In this document: positions 1 to 10,315 of the stretch, in pieces
Numbering within the stretch: position 1 is the stretch's first letter
Layout of the letters: each line of letters begins with the position of its first letter
DNA from: Cytobacillus sp. FSL H8-0458
GTDB taxonomy: Bacteria > Bacillota > Bacilli > Bacillales > Cytobacillaceae
Length of the DNA: 64,000 nucleotides
Direction: 5' to 3'
Assembly (NCBI RefSeq): GCF_038002165.1
Contig: NZ_JBBOBR010000001.1
Location: forward strand, 1-64,000
Translations under genes and position numbers: made by a program
Notes under the pieces: model-generated
The model's database searches: none
Told to the model about the DNA's origin: nothing
Seen by the model: the letters and a program-made list of their open reading frames with translations, nothing else

Positions 1-174
1 GGGTACTATGCGGTAAGGAGACTGCTGTTCCTCTTTCCTGCATCTTTTTTGATAAGCATCCTGTTATATATACCATTCTCCACACTTCTGGGCGATCCGA
101 TGTATAAATGGATAGCAAAAAACAGGCATAAATTTCTAAAGAAAAAGTGTGACGATGGAAGCTGTTCTCTGTAA
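1..174 (+). CDS. DCC-family (DUF393) thiol-disulfide oxidoreductase-like protein, 3' end only
   Basis: The frame is open from the first base of the window to the TAA at 172-174, giving the last 57 residues of a protein whose start lies outside. A hydrophobic segment is followed by GDPMYKWIAKNRHKF and a Cys-containing tail ending DGSCSL. The G-D-P-x-Y-x-W-x-A-x-N-R pattern is typical of the C-terminus of DUF393/DCC proteins, small membrane-associated proteins whose N-terminal DxxCxxC motif (not visible here) suggests a thiol-redox role. Substrate and partner are unknown. The family call is from memory of the C-terminal pattern. Confidence 0.6.
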   Translation, partial: GYYAVRRLLFLFPASFLISILLYIPFSTLLGDPMYKWIAKNRHKFLKKKCDDGSCSL

Positions 175-230
175 GGGTGAAGCTGAATTTTCCAAGTCGA
201 AATTTTACTGTGAAAAATAATGAAAATCTG

Positions 231-260
231 TTGACATGGTTCGATAAAATACGGTATGAT
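231..260 (+). promoter_or_regulatory. Probable sigma-A promoter of the metK leader
   Basis: TTGACA (231-236) and TATGAT (255-260) are separated by 18 bp and lie about 20 bp before the first helix of the SAM riboswitch, as expected for the start of an S-box transcript. Confidence 0.75.
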
Positions 261-278
261 TCAACCTTGAACGGATAC

Positions 279-395
279 TCTCTTATCCCGAGCTGGTGGA
301 GGGACAGGCCCTATGAAACCCAGCAACCTGCTAAAGGCAATAATCAGCAAAGGTGCTAACCTGACGCAAGGACGTAATTCCTTGAACGATAAGAG
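279..395 (+). promoter_or_regulatory. SAM-I (S-box) riboswitch aptamer
   Basis: The outer helix P1 pairs the CTCTTATC-like strand (279-287) with GATAAGAG (388-395). Between them are the S-box hallmarks: GAGGGAC (298-304), GGCCC-TATGAAACCCAGCAACC (starting at 307), GGTGCTAACCTG and the CAAGGA-type strand. The strand after P1 (394-402, AGTGAAAGG) can pair with CCTTTTCACT of the downstream terminator, so SAM binding would favour termination. The controlled gene is metK, which makes SAM, so this is feedback control. Confidence 0.93.
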
Positions 396-421
396 TGAAA
401 GGCGCGAATCGATTTGCTTTC

Positions 422-451
422 AACCTTTTCACTAATGAGAAGGTTTTTTAT
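422..451 (+). terminator. S-box riboswitch terminator
   Basis: A 9-bp stem (422-430 with 437-445, one G-U pair) is followed by a T run. Its 5' arm overlaps the strand that could form the antiterminator, so it is the expression platform of the SAM riboswitch. Confidence 0.85.
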
Positions 452-458
452 TTTGCTT

Positions 459-577
459 ATCTAGCTCCAGCACCCAGCTCCTCTATGGTCTAGCCATTCC
501 CTTGCAGAAGGCGACAAACGCCTTCCTCCAAGGCCTGTCTTATGCTTGTCGGAGCTACCCGGGTGCTTACGCTTTTT
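459..577 (+). repeat. Family A interspersed repeat, copy A1
   Basis: The copy begins TATCTAGCTCCAG and ends GGGTGCTTACGCTTTTT, matching the TGTCTAGCTCC...GCGCTTCCGCTTTT ends of the other family A copies. The core has the hairpin GAAGGCG-ACAAA-CGCCTTC (507-525). It lies between the riboswitch terminator and metK. Nothing else is recognised between 578 and the metK ribosome binding site. Confidence 0.7.
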
Positions 578-821
578 AACTGGCAATGGGATGAACGGCT
601 TTTGGAATGTACTATTTATGTGAGTTTTTGGCATGCATATGATAAATGGAAACCTGGCATTCCTGCTTGCGCTGTCTATTTTTCTAATAAAAACTCCATG
701 TTTATTTCATACTACTAAGGGAATGAGTTCCGTATCAAACAGAGATCCATGAAATGACAGGGAAAACGCTTCCCCATTTCTTATTTCTCGCTCAATTTTC
801 TATTTATAAGGAGGAAGCCAG

Positions 822-2015
822 ATGTCAACAAAACGTCGTTTGTTTACTTCTGAATCAGTTACTGAAGGTCATCCGGATAAAATCTGTGACCAAATTTCTG
901 ATGCAATCTTAGATGCGATTTTAGCTAAAGATGCGAATGCCCGTGTTGCTGCAGAGACTTCTGTAACAACTGGACTTGTATTAGTTGCAGGTGAAATTAC
1001 AACATCTACATACGTAGATATTCCAAAAATCGTTCGTGAAACGGTAAAAGAAATCGGTTATACTCGTGCTAAATATGGTTTCGACTCTGAAACATGTGCA
1101 GTTTTAACTTCCATTGATGAGCAGTCTGCAGATATCGCAATGGGTGTTGACCAGGCACTTGAAGCACGCGAAGGGCAAATGAGCGATCAGGAAATCGAAG
1201 CAATCGGTGCAGGAGACCAGGGCTTAATGTTCGGTTTTGCCTGCAACGAAACGAAAGAGCTTATGCCTCTTCCGATTTCTTTAGCACATAAACTTTCCCG
1301 CCGCCTGACTGAAGTTCGTAAAGAAGAAATCCTTCCATACCTTCGTCCGGACGGAAAAACTCAGGTAACCGTTGAGTATGATGAAAATGACAAGCCTGTC
1401 CGCATTGACACAATCGTTATTTCTACTCAGCATCATCCTGAAATCAGCCTGGAGCAAATCCAGCGCAACCTGAAGGAACATGTTATTAACCCGGTTGTTC
1501 CGAAAGAACTAATCGATGAGAATACAAAGTACTTCATCAACCCGACTGGACGTTTTGTTATCGGCGGACCACAGGGGGATGCTGGTCTGACTGGACGCAA
1601 AATCATTGTTGATACTTACGGCGGATATGCACGCCATGGCGGCGGCGCGTTCTCCGGTAAGGATCCTACAAAGGTTGACCGCTCTGCTGCATATGCTGCA
1701 CGTTATGTAGCGAAGAACCTTGTAGCAGCCGGCTTGGCAGAAAAAGTTGAAGTTCAGCTTGCTTATGCAATCGGTGTGGCACAGCCTGTTTCCATCTCTG
1801 TTGATACATTTGGAACTGGCAAAGTGGATGAAGATGTATTAGTTGATTTAGTAAGAAAGCATTTTGATCTTCGTCCTGCAGGAATTATTAACATGCTTGG
1901 CCTTCGCCGCCCAATTTACAAGCAGACAGCTGCTTACGGACACTTCGGACGTACAGATGTTGACCTTCCTTGGGAGCGTACTGACAAGGCAGAAATTCTT
2001 CGTTCTGAAGCTTAA
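822..2015 (+). CDS. metK: S-adenosylmethionine synthetase
   Basis: MetK makes S-adenosylmethionine from methionine and ATP in the cytoplasm. The 397-residue protein has the usual family length and motifs: [13 protein letters not shown] near residue 15, [10 protein letters not shown] near 127, and [16 protein letters not shown] near 266, covering the ATP, Mg/K and phosphate contacts. The ATG at 822 follows AAGGAGG with normal spacing. Expression should be governed by the S-box riboswitch about 430 bp upstream. The unusually long stretch between riboswitch and start codon holds a family A repeat. The following gene, asnB, is the metK neighbour in B. subtilis too. Confidence 0.98.
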   Translation: MSTKRRLFTSESVTEGHPDKICDQISDAILDAILAKDANARVAAETSVTTGLVLVAGEITTSTYVDIPKIVRETVKEIGYTRAKYGFDSETCAVLTSIDEQSADIAMGVDQALEAREGQMSDQEIEAIGAGDQGLMFGFACNETKELMPLPISLAHKLSRRLTEVRKEEILPYLRPDGKTQVTVEYDENDKPVRIDTIVISTQHHPEISLEQIQRNLKEHVINPVVPKELIDENTKYFINPTGRFVIGGPQGDAGLTGRKIIVDTYGGYARHGGGAFSGKDPTKVDRSAAYAARYVAKNLVAAGLAEKVEVQLAYAIGVAQPVSISVDTFGTGKVDEDVLVDLVRKHFDLRPAGIINMLGLRRPIYKQTAAYGHFGRTDVDLPWERTDKAEILRSEA

Positions 2016-2019
2016 TAGA

Positions 2020-2063
2020 AAAGCGGGAGTTGCATTTACTGTGTAACTCCCGCTTTCTTTTTT
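2020..2063 (+). terminator. metK terminator
   Basis: A 12-bp perfect stem (AAAGCGGGAGTT at 2020-2031 with AACTCCCGCTTT at 2045-2056) is followed by a T-rich tail. Confidence 0.9.
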
Positions 2064-2306
2064 GCGTCATAATACATAAAGGGTGTAATTCACTTTTCGG
2101 TCTTTATGCTCTATAGCCGTTTATAATTTTATGGTATCGTATAAACTTCGGATAATGGCTTAATTTTCCGTACAGAAACATTTTATATTCTGCGTGCTAA
2201 TTATTAGCGATTAGTGGTAGTATTATAAGGTATGTTTTTTAAGACAAAGGAGCCGTTAAGGCTATATCTAAATATTGAGAATAGAATGGAGTAGGTGACG
2301 TACATA

Positions 2307-4211
2307 ATGTGTGGTTTTATTGGTTGTGTACATGAAAAAGCACAAAATTACCGTGACGCAGATAAAGAACAATTCCAAAATATGAATGATATCATTACAC
2401 ACCGGGGTCCGGATGACTCAGGCTACTATTTTGATGATCATATTCAATTTGGCTTCCGCCGGCTGAGCATTATCGATATTGAAAGCGGACACCAGCCTCT
2501 GACTTACGAGAATGAGCGTTATTGGATTATCTTTAATGGTGAAATCTATAACTATGTGGAACTTCGTGAAGAACTTCTCAAAGCTGGCTTAAGCTTTGAA
2601 ACAAGCTCAGATACAGAAGTCATCATTGCTCTATACAGCCATATGAAAGAAAAAGCTGTTGAAAAATTGCGCGGTATGTTTGCGTTTGTCATATGGGATA
2701 AACAGGAGCAGTCTTTATATGGAGCCAGAGATCCATTTGGGATTAAACCTTTCTTTTATTACGATAAGGGAGACCGCACGTTCTTTGGATCAGAGAAGAA
2801 GAGCATTTTACTGGCACTTCAGAATGATGTATTAAACTATGACTCGCTGCAGCATTATCTGACCTATCAGTTTGTGCCTGAGCCAAGCACGATGTCAGAG
2901 GGAATCCACAAGCTTGAGCCAGGCCATTATTTTACTAAAAAAATCGGTGCTCCGATGGATATTAAGCGCTATTGGAAAGCTGCTTTCCATCCAGTGCAGA
3001 AATCAGAAGCTGATTTTACAAAAGAAATTAGAGATGTGTTATTCGACTCGGTCAAAATGCATATGCGTGCCGATGTTCCTGTAGGTTCTTTCCTTTCAGG
3101 CGGAATTGATTCTTCCATCATTGCGTCGATTGCGAAGGAATTCCATCCTGCTATTAAAACATTCTCTGTTGGTTTTGAACGCAATGGCTTCAGCGAGGTG
3201 GATGTAGCGAAAGAAACAGCAGAAAAGCTGGGTGTCGAAAACATCAGCTATATCATTACTCCTGAGGAATACATGAACGAGATTCCGAGAATCATGTGGC
3301 ATATGGACGATCCGCTTGCTGACCCGGCATGTGTGCCTCTTTATTTTGTTGCAAGAGAAGCACGCAAGCATGTAACGGTTGTACTTTCAGGTGAAGGAGC
3401 CGATGAGCTATTTGGCGGCTATAATATTTACCGTGAACCACAATCCCTGGAAGTCTTCAATAAAATCCCTGCCATTGGCAAAAAGCTTCTTCGCATGATT
3501 GCAAACATGATGCCGGAGGGGATGAAGGGTAAAAGCTTTATCGAACGCGGTGTCACGCCAATGGAAGAGCGCTACATCGGAAATGCAAAAATGTTTACAG
3601 AACAAGAGAAGCGCAATCTGCTTCATGTCTATAAAGACAGCTTAAATTATACGGATATCACGAAACCTTTATATGAAGAAAGCCGAGGCTATGATCCGGT
3701 TGACCGTATGCAGTATATCGACATTCATACCTGGATGCGCGGAGACATTCTATTAAAAGCGGACAAAATGACGATGGCGCATTCTCTCGAGCTTCGTGTT
3801 CCGTTCCTTGATAAAGAAGTGTTTGAAGTGGCTTCCAAAATCCCTACCAGCCTGAAGACGGCAAATGGCACTACGAAATATATTCTTCGCAAAGCTGCCG
3901 AAGGAGTCGTTCCGGACCATGTACTGAACCGCAAAAAGCTTGGATTCCCTGTGCCAATCCGCCACTGGCTGAAGGATGAGATGAATGAGTGGGCAAAAAA
4001 TATCATCCGTGAAAGCAATACTGATCACCTGATTAATAAAGACTATGTATTGCAGCTGCTTGAAGACCATTGTCAGGATAAAGCGGATAACAGCCGCAAA
4101 ATCTGGACAGTTCTTATGTTCATGGTGTGGCATCAGGTGTATGTGGAGAAAAAATACTCCTTTGAAAAAGAATACTTGTTAGATAAAGATTTGCAGCCTC
4201 TTAAAGGCTAA
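2307..4211 (+). CDS. asnB: Asparagine synthase, glutamine-hydrolysing
   Basis: AsnB converts aspartate, glutamine and ATP to asparagine. An upstream in-frame GTG exists at 2295, but the ATG at 2307 is chosen because removal of Met1 exposes Cys2 (MCGFIGC), the obligatory nucleophile of the glutaminase domain; a GGAG-rich site sits about 9 bp before it. The 634-residue protein has the class II glutaminase domain (about 1-200, RGPDDSG, GEIYNY) and the synthetase domain with the PP-loop SFLSGGIDSS near residue 258 and SGEGADELFGGY near 362. It follows metK as in B. subtilis. The 220-bp gap upstream shows no recognised regulator. Confidence 0.97.
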   Translation: MCGFIGCVHEKAQNYRDADKEQFQNMNDIITHRGPDDSGYYFDDHIQFGFRRLSIIDIESGHQPLTYENERYWIIFNGEIYNYVELREELLKAGLSFETSSDTEVIIALYSHMKEKAVEKLRGMFAFVIWDKQEQSLYGARDPFGIKPFFYYDKGDRTFFGSEKKSILLALQNDVLNYDSLQHYLTYQFVPEPSTMSEGIHKLEPGHYFTKKIGAPMDIKRYWKAAFHPVQKSEADFTKEIRDVLFDSVKMHMRADVPVGSFLSGGIDSSIIASIAKEFHPAIKTFSVGFERNGFSEVDVAKETAEKLGVENISYIITPEEYMNEIPRIMWHMDDPLADPACVPLYFVAREARKHVTVVLSGEGADELFGGYNIYREPQSLEVFNKIPAIGKKLLRMIANMMPEGMKGKSFIERGVTPMEERYIGNAKMFTEQEKRNLLHVYKDSLNYTDITKPLYEESRGYDPVDRMQYIDIHTWMRGDILLKADKMTMAHSLELRVPFLDKEVFEVASKIPTSLKTANGTTKYILRKAAEGVVPDHVLNRKKLGFPVPIRHWLKDEMNEWAKNIIRESNTDHLINKDYVLQLLEDHCQDKADNSRKIWTVLMFMVWHQVYVEKKYSFEKEYLLDKDLQPLKG

Positions 4212-4214
4212 AAT

Positions 4215-4254
4215 AAAACGTCCATCAGATGAAAACCTGGTGGACGTTTTTATT
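4215..4254 (+). terminator. asnB terminator, probably bidirectional
   Basis: AAAACGTCCA (4215-4224) pairs with TGGACGTTTT (4241-4250) and is followed by T-rich sequence. The last gene on the other strand stops inside it. Confidence 0.8.
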
Positions 4255-5110
4255 TTGGGAGATAAGTAATAGCCTGCTTTCCCATCTGCACCCATGCTTT
4301 TTCAAAATCGAGTATGGGGGCTTTTTTATTTTTCTCGCCTGTGAGCGGGTCGTTGAAGTACAGGTATTCCTGGTCATAGCCCGTTAGCAGGACAGAATGC
4401 TCTTTATAGGTAATCTGGATTTTTCCGCTCGGCGTATGCCAGGTCTGGAAAAAGTCATCAGACAGCTGTTTATAGGCTGTGTTGATAATGACCCATACAG
4501 GTCTGCCGTCTGACAAATGGATCTTTAAGTCTTCAAAATCGGATCCGGTAAGATCTTCAATCGAGCCGGGCATGTACTTTTCCGCAAGCTCTTTTACGGG
4601 TTCATGATAAACGCCGAGACCGGGATTATCAAAGGAGTACATATCGCCAATGAAGCCTTCATTCGGATGCCCGAAATAGATTTTTCCGTCTTCTATGCGA
4701 TAAGGCTCAGGATTTTTCTTTATTTCTTTAGCCAGTGTCATTTTATCAGCCTGGATCCCCGCGTGATGCAGGAGCATGGATAAGCTAGTGACTTCACATC
4801 CTCTGGGGAGCTCAGGAAACTGATTGATTGCGGGCACATCTATAATTATTTTTTCTTTAATCTTAATTACAGCTGTGCTGTTTCCAAGGAAAGCACTGGC
4901 TTTCTCATCTGGTTCAGACAGCCATGATTTTATTTTGTTCACGGGTGAAGGAGGACTGCTTCCTGCAAGGTTGTCATAAACAAATGCTGCAGAAACAAAG
5001 ATGAAGACCATTAAAAACATGGGTGCCGTTTTTACCATTATTTTTCTGAATATTACTATTAATAATAAGAAAAGAACAATTGCCCCGATATAAATCTTCA
5101 ATTCCTTCAC
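4250..5110 (-). CDS. Membrane-anchored C39-like cysteine peptidase family protein (YvpB-like)
   Basis: The N-terminus has two hydrophobic segments (about residues 7-21 and 30-46), then an extracytoplasmic-type domain. The catalytic pattern of the C39-like papain fold is present: RGCEVTSLSMLL with Cys105, EHSVLLTGYD with His238 and YFNDP with Asp254. Relatives such as B. subtilis YvpB have no firmly known substrate. The listed start is GTG at 5110, but its Shine-Dalgarno lies almost on top of it. A TTG three codons in, preceded by AGGTG at normal spacing, may be the real start. It converges on asnB and precedes no obvious partner. Confidence 0.8.
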   Translation of the reverse strand: MKELKIYIGAIVLFLLLIVIFRKIMVKTAPMFLMVFIFVSAAFVYDNLAGSSPPSPVNKIKSWLSEPDEKASAFLGNSTAVIKIKEKIIIDVPAINQFPELPRGCEVTSLSMLLHHAGIQADKMTLAKEIKKNPEPYRIEDGKIYFGHPNEGFIGDMYSFDNPGLGVYHEPVKELAEKYMPGSIEDLTGSDFEDLKIHLSDGRPVWVIINTAYKQLSDDFFQTWHTPSGKIQITYKEHSVLLTGYDQEYLYFNDPLTGEKNKKAPILDFEKAWVQMGKQAITYLPK

Positions 5111-5174
5111 CTGCCAATTGGTATTGCTTTTTGTTTAATATCGGCCTATTTTCCATTCTATTAAGGCTGGAGAG

Positions 5175-5696
5175 TTATTTTTGCTTTTTCTGCAAAGACT
5201 TATAGTATTGGCCTTTTTCAGCGTATTCCCTGCTGATCCGTTCCATATCTTTTATATCTTCAGGCGTCAGCTCACGGATCACCTTTGCAGGCCTGCCGAA
5301 CGCAAGCGTATTGGGCGGAATTTTCTTTCCCTGCGGAATAAGGCTGCCTGCACCAATAAATGCTCCCTCCCCGATTTCTGCCTGATCTAAGACAATCGAG
5401 CCCATTCCAATTAGAGCTTTCTTGCGGATAATGCAGCTATGAAGGATTACCTGATGGCCTACTGTTACTTCGTCTTCCAGTATAAGCGGGTTATTCGGGC
5501 TCTGATGAAGGACGGAATTGTCCTGGATATTGACCTTCCTGCCGATGATGGTTGGTGCTACATCTCCGCGTATGACGGAGTTGAACCAGACACTGGAATC
5601 CTCCCCAATTTCAACATCGCCGGTAATGGTAGTAAAATCTGCAATAAATGCGGATTCTGCAATTTTAGGTTCTTTATCTTTATATGGATAGATCAT
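5175..5696 (-). CDS. ytoA: Gamma-carbonic anhydrase family protein YtoA
   Basis: A left-handed beta-helix protein made of hexapeptide repeats, about 173 residues, close in length and sequence to B. subtilis YtoA. The family includes gamma-carbonic anhydrases; the metal-type histidines appear in NSVLHQSP and VGHQVILHS, but enzymatic activity in YtoA-type proteins is not established. The ATG at 5696 (MIYPYKD) is chosen over a GTG at 5708 because the GGAG site is adjacent to the GTG and correctly spaced from the ATG. Confidence 0.88.
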   Translation of the reverse strand: MIYPYKDKEPKIAESAFIADFTTITGDVEIGEDSSVWFNSVIRGDVAPTIIGRKVNIQDNSVLHQSPNNPLILEDEVTVGHQVILHSCIIRKKALIGMGSIVLDQAEIGEGAFIGAGSLIPQGKKIPPNTLAFGRPAKVIRELTPEDIKDMERISREYAEKGQYYKSLQKKQK

Positions 5697-5870
5697 GGAA
5701 AAAAACACTCCTGTATGCAGTTTGATTATTTTGATTTTATCATATAAGGCATGGTAAACGTTATTTTGGTAAAAGAGTTTTAATGAGGAGCTGATTCATG
5801 AACAATTTTTGCATCTGGGCTATAATATATTTACATGAGATAGTACGTAAAAAGGCTGGGAGGATTGACT

Positions 5871-6674
5871 ATGTGGAAGTGGGAAACTGAAGGAGATGCA
5901 AAAGGAGTTATTGTCATGGTTCATGGGGCAATGGAGCATCACCGCCGTTATGGCTGGCTGATTGAAATGTGGCGCTTGGCCGGTTTCCATGTCATTATGG
6001 GAGATCTTCCCGGCCAGGGGATGACTACAAGATCCAGAAGGGGCCATATTGATTCCTTTGATGAATATATCATTGAAGTTAAAGATTGGGTACAGGCTGC
6101 CTATGAATTTGAATTGCCGGTTTTTCTTTTAGGACACAGCATGGGCGGACTGATTGCCATTCGCCTGCTGCAGGAAGAAAGAATGAATCTCGCTGGAGTG
6201 ATTTTGTCATCCCCATGTTTAGGTTTGGTTCAGCAGCCTTCGAAATTACTGAACTTTTTATCGCTTGGACTCAATTCAGTGATGCCGGGCCTGAAGATGG
6301 ATGCAGGATTGTCAGTGGACATGGCGACGCGAAATCAGGATGTCCTTGATGCTGATTTAAATGATTCACTGTATGTAACAAAAGTTTCGGTCAGATGGTA
6401 CAGGGAACTTGTTTATGCCATAAAGCTTGCCTTTGAGAATCTTGATAAGATCCAGGATGTACCCCTTCTCGTAGTACAGGGCGGCGATGATAAAATCGTG
6501 AATAAAACAACTGTCAGAGAATGGTTTAACCTTGCGCCTTTCTCAGAGAAAAGGTTCAAAGAATGGCCAAAGTGCTACCACGAAGTCTTCAATGAACCTG
6601 AACGTGAAGAGGTATTTGAATATGCGAAGGATTTCGTGAACAGCCAATTAAAGGCGCTTGGTTATGTGGTTTAA
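5871..6674 (+). CDS. ytpA: Alpha/beta hydrolase, YtpA-type lysophospholipase
   Basis: A serine hydrolase of 267 residues with the oxyanion-side VHGAMEHHRRY motif, the nucleophile elbow GHSMGG, and a C-terminal Asp/His pair (GGDDKIV, CYHEVFNEP). B. subtilis YtpA is a phospholipase linked to formation of the lysophospholipid antibiotic bacilysocin. ATG 5871 is used because GGGAGG lies 7 bp upstream; a TTG at 5865 would overlap it. TATAAT at 5821-5826 is a likely -10 element. ytpB follows 59 bp downstream, as in B. subtilis. Confidence 0.9.
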   Translation: MWKWETEGDAKGVIVMVHGAMEHHRRYGWLIEMWRLAGFHVIMGDLPGQGMTTRSRRGHIDSFDEYIIEVKDWVQAAYEFELPVFLLGHSMGGLIAIRLLQEERMNLAGVILSSPCLGLVQQPSKLLNFLSLGLNSVMPGLKMDAGLSVDMATRNQDVLDADLNDSLYVTKVSVRWYRELVYAIKLAFENLDKIQDVPLLVVQGGDDKIVNKTTVREWFNLAPFSEKRFKEWPKCYHEVFNEPEREEVFEYAKDFVNSQLKALGYVV

Positions 6675-6733
6675 GAGTTACTGATTTACTTAAAATATTC
6701 ACCAGACCTGATCAAAAGGAGGTTTCTGCTGTC

Positions 6734-7828
6734 ATGAGTGTCCCTTCCATGCCAATTAGTTTAATGTCACATGTCTATCGGAAGGTTCTGCCTGCTGTCC
6801 ATAAGGAGCTTGCATACTGGAGGAGCCGGGCGGAAGCAATTCCTGATCCGGAATTAAGAAAGCAGGCTCTTGCCAGCATTGAACATAAAACCTTTCACTG
6901 TGAAGGCGGAGCTATTATGTCCTTGATGGCAAAGGAAAAATATGAACAAGCGATTAAGTTTATTGTCGCTTATCAGACAATTAGTGATTATTTGGACAAT
7001 CTTTGCGACAGGAGCACCTCGCTTGATCCCGGAGATTTTGCCGCACTTCATGAGTCAATGGAGGATGCCCTGGATATTGACGCAGCAGTGAAAAATTATT
7101 ATCGGCTGAGAAGTGAGCAGGATGATGGAAACTATCTTGCAGATTTAGCAGCATCCTGCAGGGAAGTGCTGTCGGGTCTTGAGCAATATCCCCATATAAA
7201 AAACCACCTGCTTGAATTATGCCGTTACTATTGTGATCTGCAAATACATAAGCATGTCGTAGTCGAAGAACGTGTACCCCGTCTTCAGAACTGGTTCGAC
7301 CAATATCGGTCAGATATACCCGAGATGGAATGGTATGAGTTTTCCGCCTGCTCGGGTTCGACACTCGGGATTTTCTGCCTTGTTTCCTACGCACTGAGAG
7401 ATGATTTTAAAGCGGAGCATGCGGTTAATATAAGAAATGGATATTTTCCATACATCCAGGGACTCCACATTCTGCTTGATTATCTGATTGATCAGGAAGA
7501 GGACAAGGCCGGAGGAGACTTGAATTTCTGCTTTTACTATGAAAGCGAAGAGAAACTGTTTTCGAGATTGAAGCACTTTGTTGCAGAGGCAGATAAGCAT
7601 ACGGAAAAGCTGCCTCATAAACATTTCCATAAACTGATTAATCGCGGCCTGCTGGGGGTCTATCTCTCAGATGATAAGGTCCGGAAGCAGCGGAATGTTA
7701 GAAAATTAGCCAAAAGTATGATCAAAACAGGCGGAATGGTCAGCTATTTCTTTTATGTGAACGGAAGAGCTTACCGGATAGTGCAGAAGATGATGCCTCC
7801 CGGATTTGCAAAAGCCTTTGTGAAATAA
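6734..7828 (+). CDS. ytpB: Tetraprenyl-beta-curcumene synthase family protein (DUF2600)
   Basis: A 364-residue class IB terpene synthase. In B. subtilis YtpB cyclises heptaprenyl diphosphate to tetraprenyl-beta-curcumene, the precursor of C35 terpenoids found in cells and spores. Acidic motifs that could bind Mg-diphosphate are seen in SDYLDNLCDR (about residue 80) and DYLIDQEEDKAGGD (about residue 249). A strong AAAGGAGG site precedes the ATG at 6734. The ytpA-ytpB order suggests co-transcription, joining two envelope-lipid enzymes. Confidence 0.92.
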   Translation: MSVPSMPISLMSHVYRKVLPAVHKELAYWRSRAEAIPDPELRKQALASIEHKTFHCEGGAIMSLMAKEKYEQAIKFIVAYQTISDYLDNLCDRSTSLDPGDFAALHESMEDALDIDAAVKNYYRLRSEQDDGNYLADLAASCREVLSGLEQYPHIKNHLLELCRYYCDLQIHKHVVVEERVPRLQNWFDQYRSDIPEMEWYEFSACSGSTLGIFCLVSYALRDDFKAEHAVNIRNGYFPYIQGLHILLDYLIDQEEDKAGGDLNFCFYYESEEKLFSRLKHFVAEADKHTEKLPHKHFHKLINRGLLGVYLSDDKVRKQRNVRKLAKSMIKTGGMVSYFFYVNGRAYRIVQKMMPPGFAKAFVK

Positions 7829-7861
7829 GTAAAAGCCTGCAGTTTTTGCAGGCTTTTACAT
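7829..7861 (+). terminator. Bidirectional terminator between ytpB and ytqB
   Basis: GTAAAAGCCTGCA (7829-7841) pairs with TGCAGGCTTTTAC (7848-7860). The A/T tracts on both sides let it serve both converging genes. Confidence 0.85.
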
Positions 7862-7866
7862 TATAT

Positions 7867-9404
<1,538 letters not shown>

Positions 9405-9431
9405 AATTATCCCTCCTTTTTCAAAGAGTAA

Positions 9432-9493
9432 TTTATGAGGTGAAGAAGTATATATCAGTAGGTAAACTTCCGCTGATTGAAGTTTCACTTTAT
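9432..9493 (+). repeat. Family B remnant B1 (solo right end)
   Basis: The right-end sequence CTGATTGAAGTTTCACTTTAT (21 bases, 9473-9493) matches the full family B copies. A short hairpin ATCAG...CTGAT (9454-9458 with 9473-9477) precedes it. TTTAT also occurs at 9432-9436, so the remnant is bracketed by the same pentamer as full copies, though at this length that could be chance. The left-end hairpin is missing. Confidence 0.6.
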
Positions 9494-9626
9494 CTTATCA
9501 AATCGCAAAACCTTATTAAAGGGGAATTGGCAGGAAATACAGTGGTAAGGATTACAGAAAAATGAACAAACTAATTCATGAAGCATGCAAGCTTCTAGAC
9601 CCATTCTTCAAGGAGGGGAACATACA

Positions 9627-9890
9627 ATGGCAACACGTGAATCGATGGATACACTCCTTCAGCAGTGTGAGGATGCAATCCGTTTTGCGCAGGAGCAGTT
9701 TGAATCAGGGAGAACGCAGGAGCATTTCAATGATCTCGAATACTCCAATGCACTCCAATCTTTGGAAGCTGCCTATAATGATATAACCCAGATGGCACAC
9801 AGCGCGAACTCCCAGCAGCGTGAACAGCTTCATCGGATGAGGCTCCAGCTGCAGCAGCTCCAAAATCAGATGATAATTCTTCCTCATTAA
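9627..9890 (+). CDS. ytzC: Small DUF2524-family protein YtzC
   Basis: An 87-residue, Gln-rich, probably helical protein matching B. subtilis YtzC in length and pattern (QCEDAIRFAQEQF, EYSNALQ). Function unknown. The start at 9627 follows AAGGAGGGG at ideal spacing; an earlier in-frame ATG at 9585 has no such site. A second small gene follows 14 bp downstream. Confidence 0.85.
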   Translation: MATRESMDTLLQQCEDAIRFAQEQFESGRTQEHFNDLEYSNALQSLEAAYNDITQMAHSANSQQREQLHRMRLQLQQLQNQMIILPH

Positions 9891-9904
9891 GGAGTGATCC
9901 ACAG

Positions 9905-10087
9905 ATGGTAAAAAAACGTTCAAAACAAAACAATCCGGAACAAAAGACCCGCAACGGCGCCAATAGCCAGGATGTTGAATTTGGCCGGGATTTCGATGCG
10001 GTAAAGCAGTCGAAAAAAAATTATGAAAAATCAGGCGGTCAGCCTGTTAAATCTAAATTTCATCCTGAACCGGAACAATCTTCATAA
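9905..10087 (+). CDS. Small hydrophilic protein, function unknown
   Basis: A 60-residue, strongly charged, Asn/Gln/Lys-rich protein with no predicted membrane segment, preceded by AAGGAGTG with good spacing and followed by a strong terminator. It probably shares a transcript with ytzC. The stretch DVEFGRDFDAVKQSKKNYE faintly recalls the repeat units of gamma-type small acid-soluble spore proteins, but this is not enough to assign it. Confidence 0.7.
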   Translation: MVKKRSKQNNPEQKTRNGANSQDVEFGRDFDAVKQSKKNYEKSGGQPVKSKFHPEPEQSS

Positions 10088-10098
10088 ATAATTATGGC

Positions 10099-10135
10099 AA
10101 AGCCCCGATCCCCCGAGGATCGGGGCTTTACTTTA
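10099..10135 (+). terminator. Terminator of the ytzC unit
   Basis: A 13-bp GC-rich stem (10099-10111 with 10117-10129, AAAGCCCCGATCC/GGATCGGGGCTTT) is followed by TACTTTAT. Confidence 0.85.
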
Positions 10136-10207
10136 TCTGAAATCTTCATAGCAGCTTTAAGTGAAAAAGAAGAAGTATTCTGTCTATTAAAATCGATTGA
10201 AAACCTA

Positions 10208-10236
10208 TTGCAAGGACAAGAAAAACCAACTAAAAT
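10208..10236 (+). promoter_or_regulatory. Probable sigma-A promoter of yttB
   Basis: TTGCAA (10208-10213), a 17-bp spacer and TAAAAT (10231-10236) lie about 80 bp before the MFS transporter gene. Confidence 0.6.
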
Positions 10237-10315
10237 TATTTTGGATTTCGAAATAGTGTCCGGGAGATAATGTTCCGGCTAAACATAAAAAATACGAAAA
10301 AAGGGGCGTTATCTT

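Noticed and set aside
177-359. 60-codon open frame before metK
   Set aside because: It lies across the promoter and the SAM riboswitch aptamer and has no ribosome site.
3753-4133. Reverse frames of about 100-126 codons inside asnB
   Set aside because: Antisense shadows of the asparagine synthase gene.
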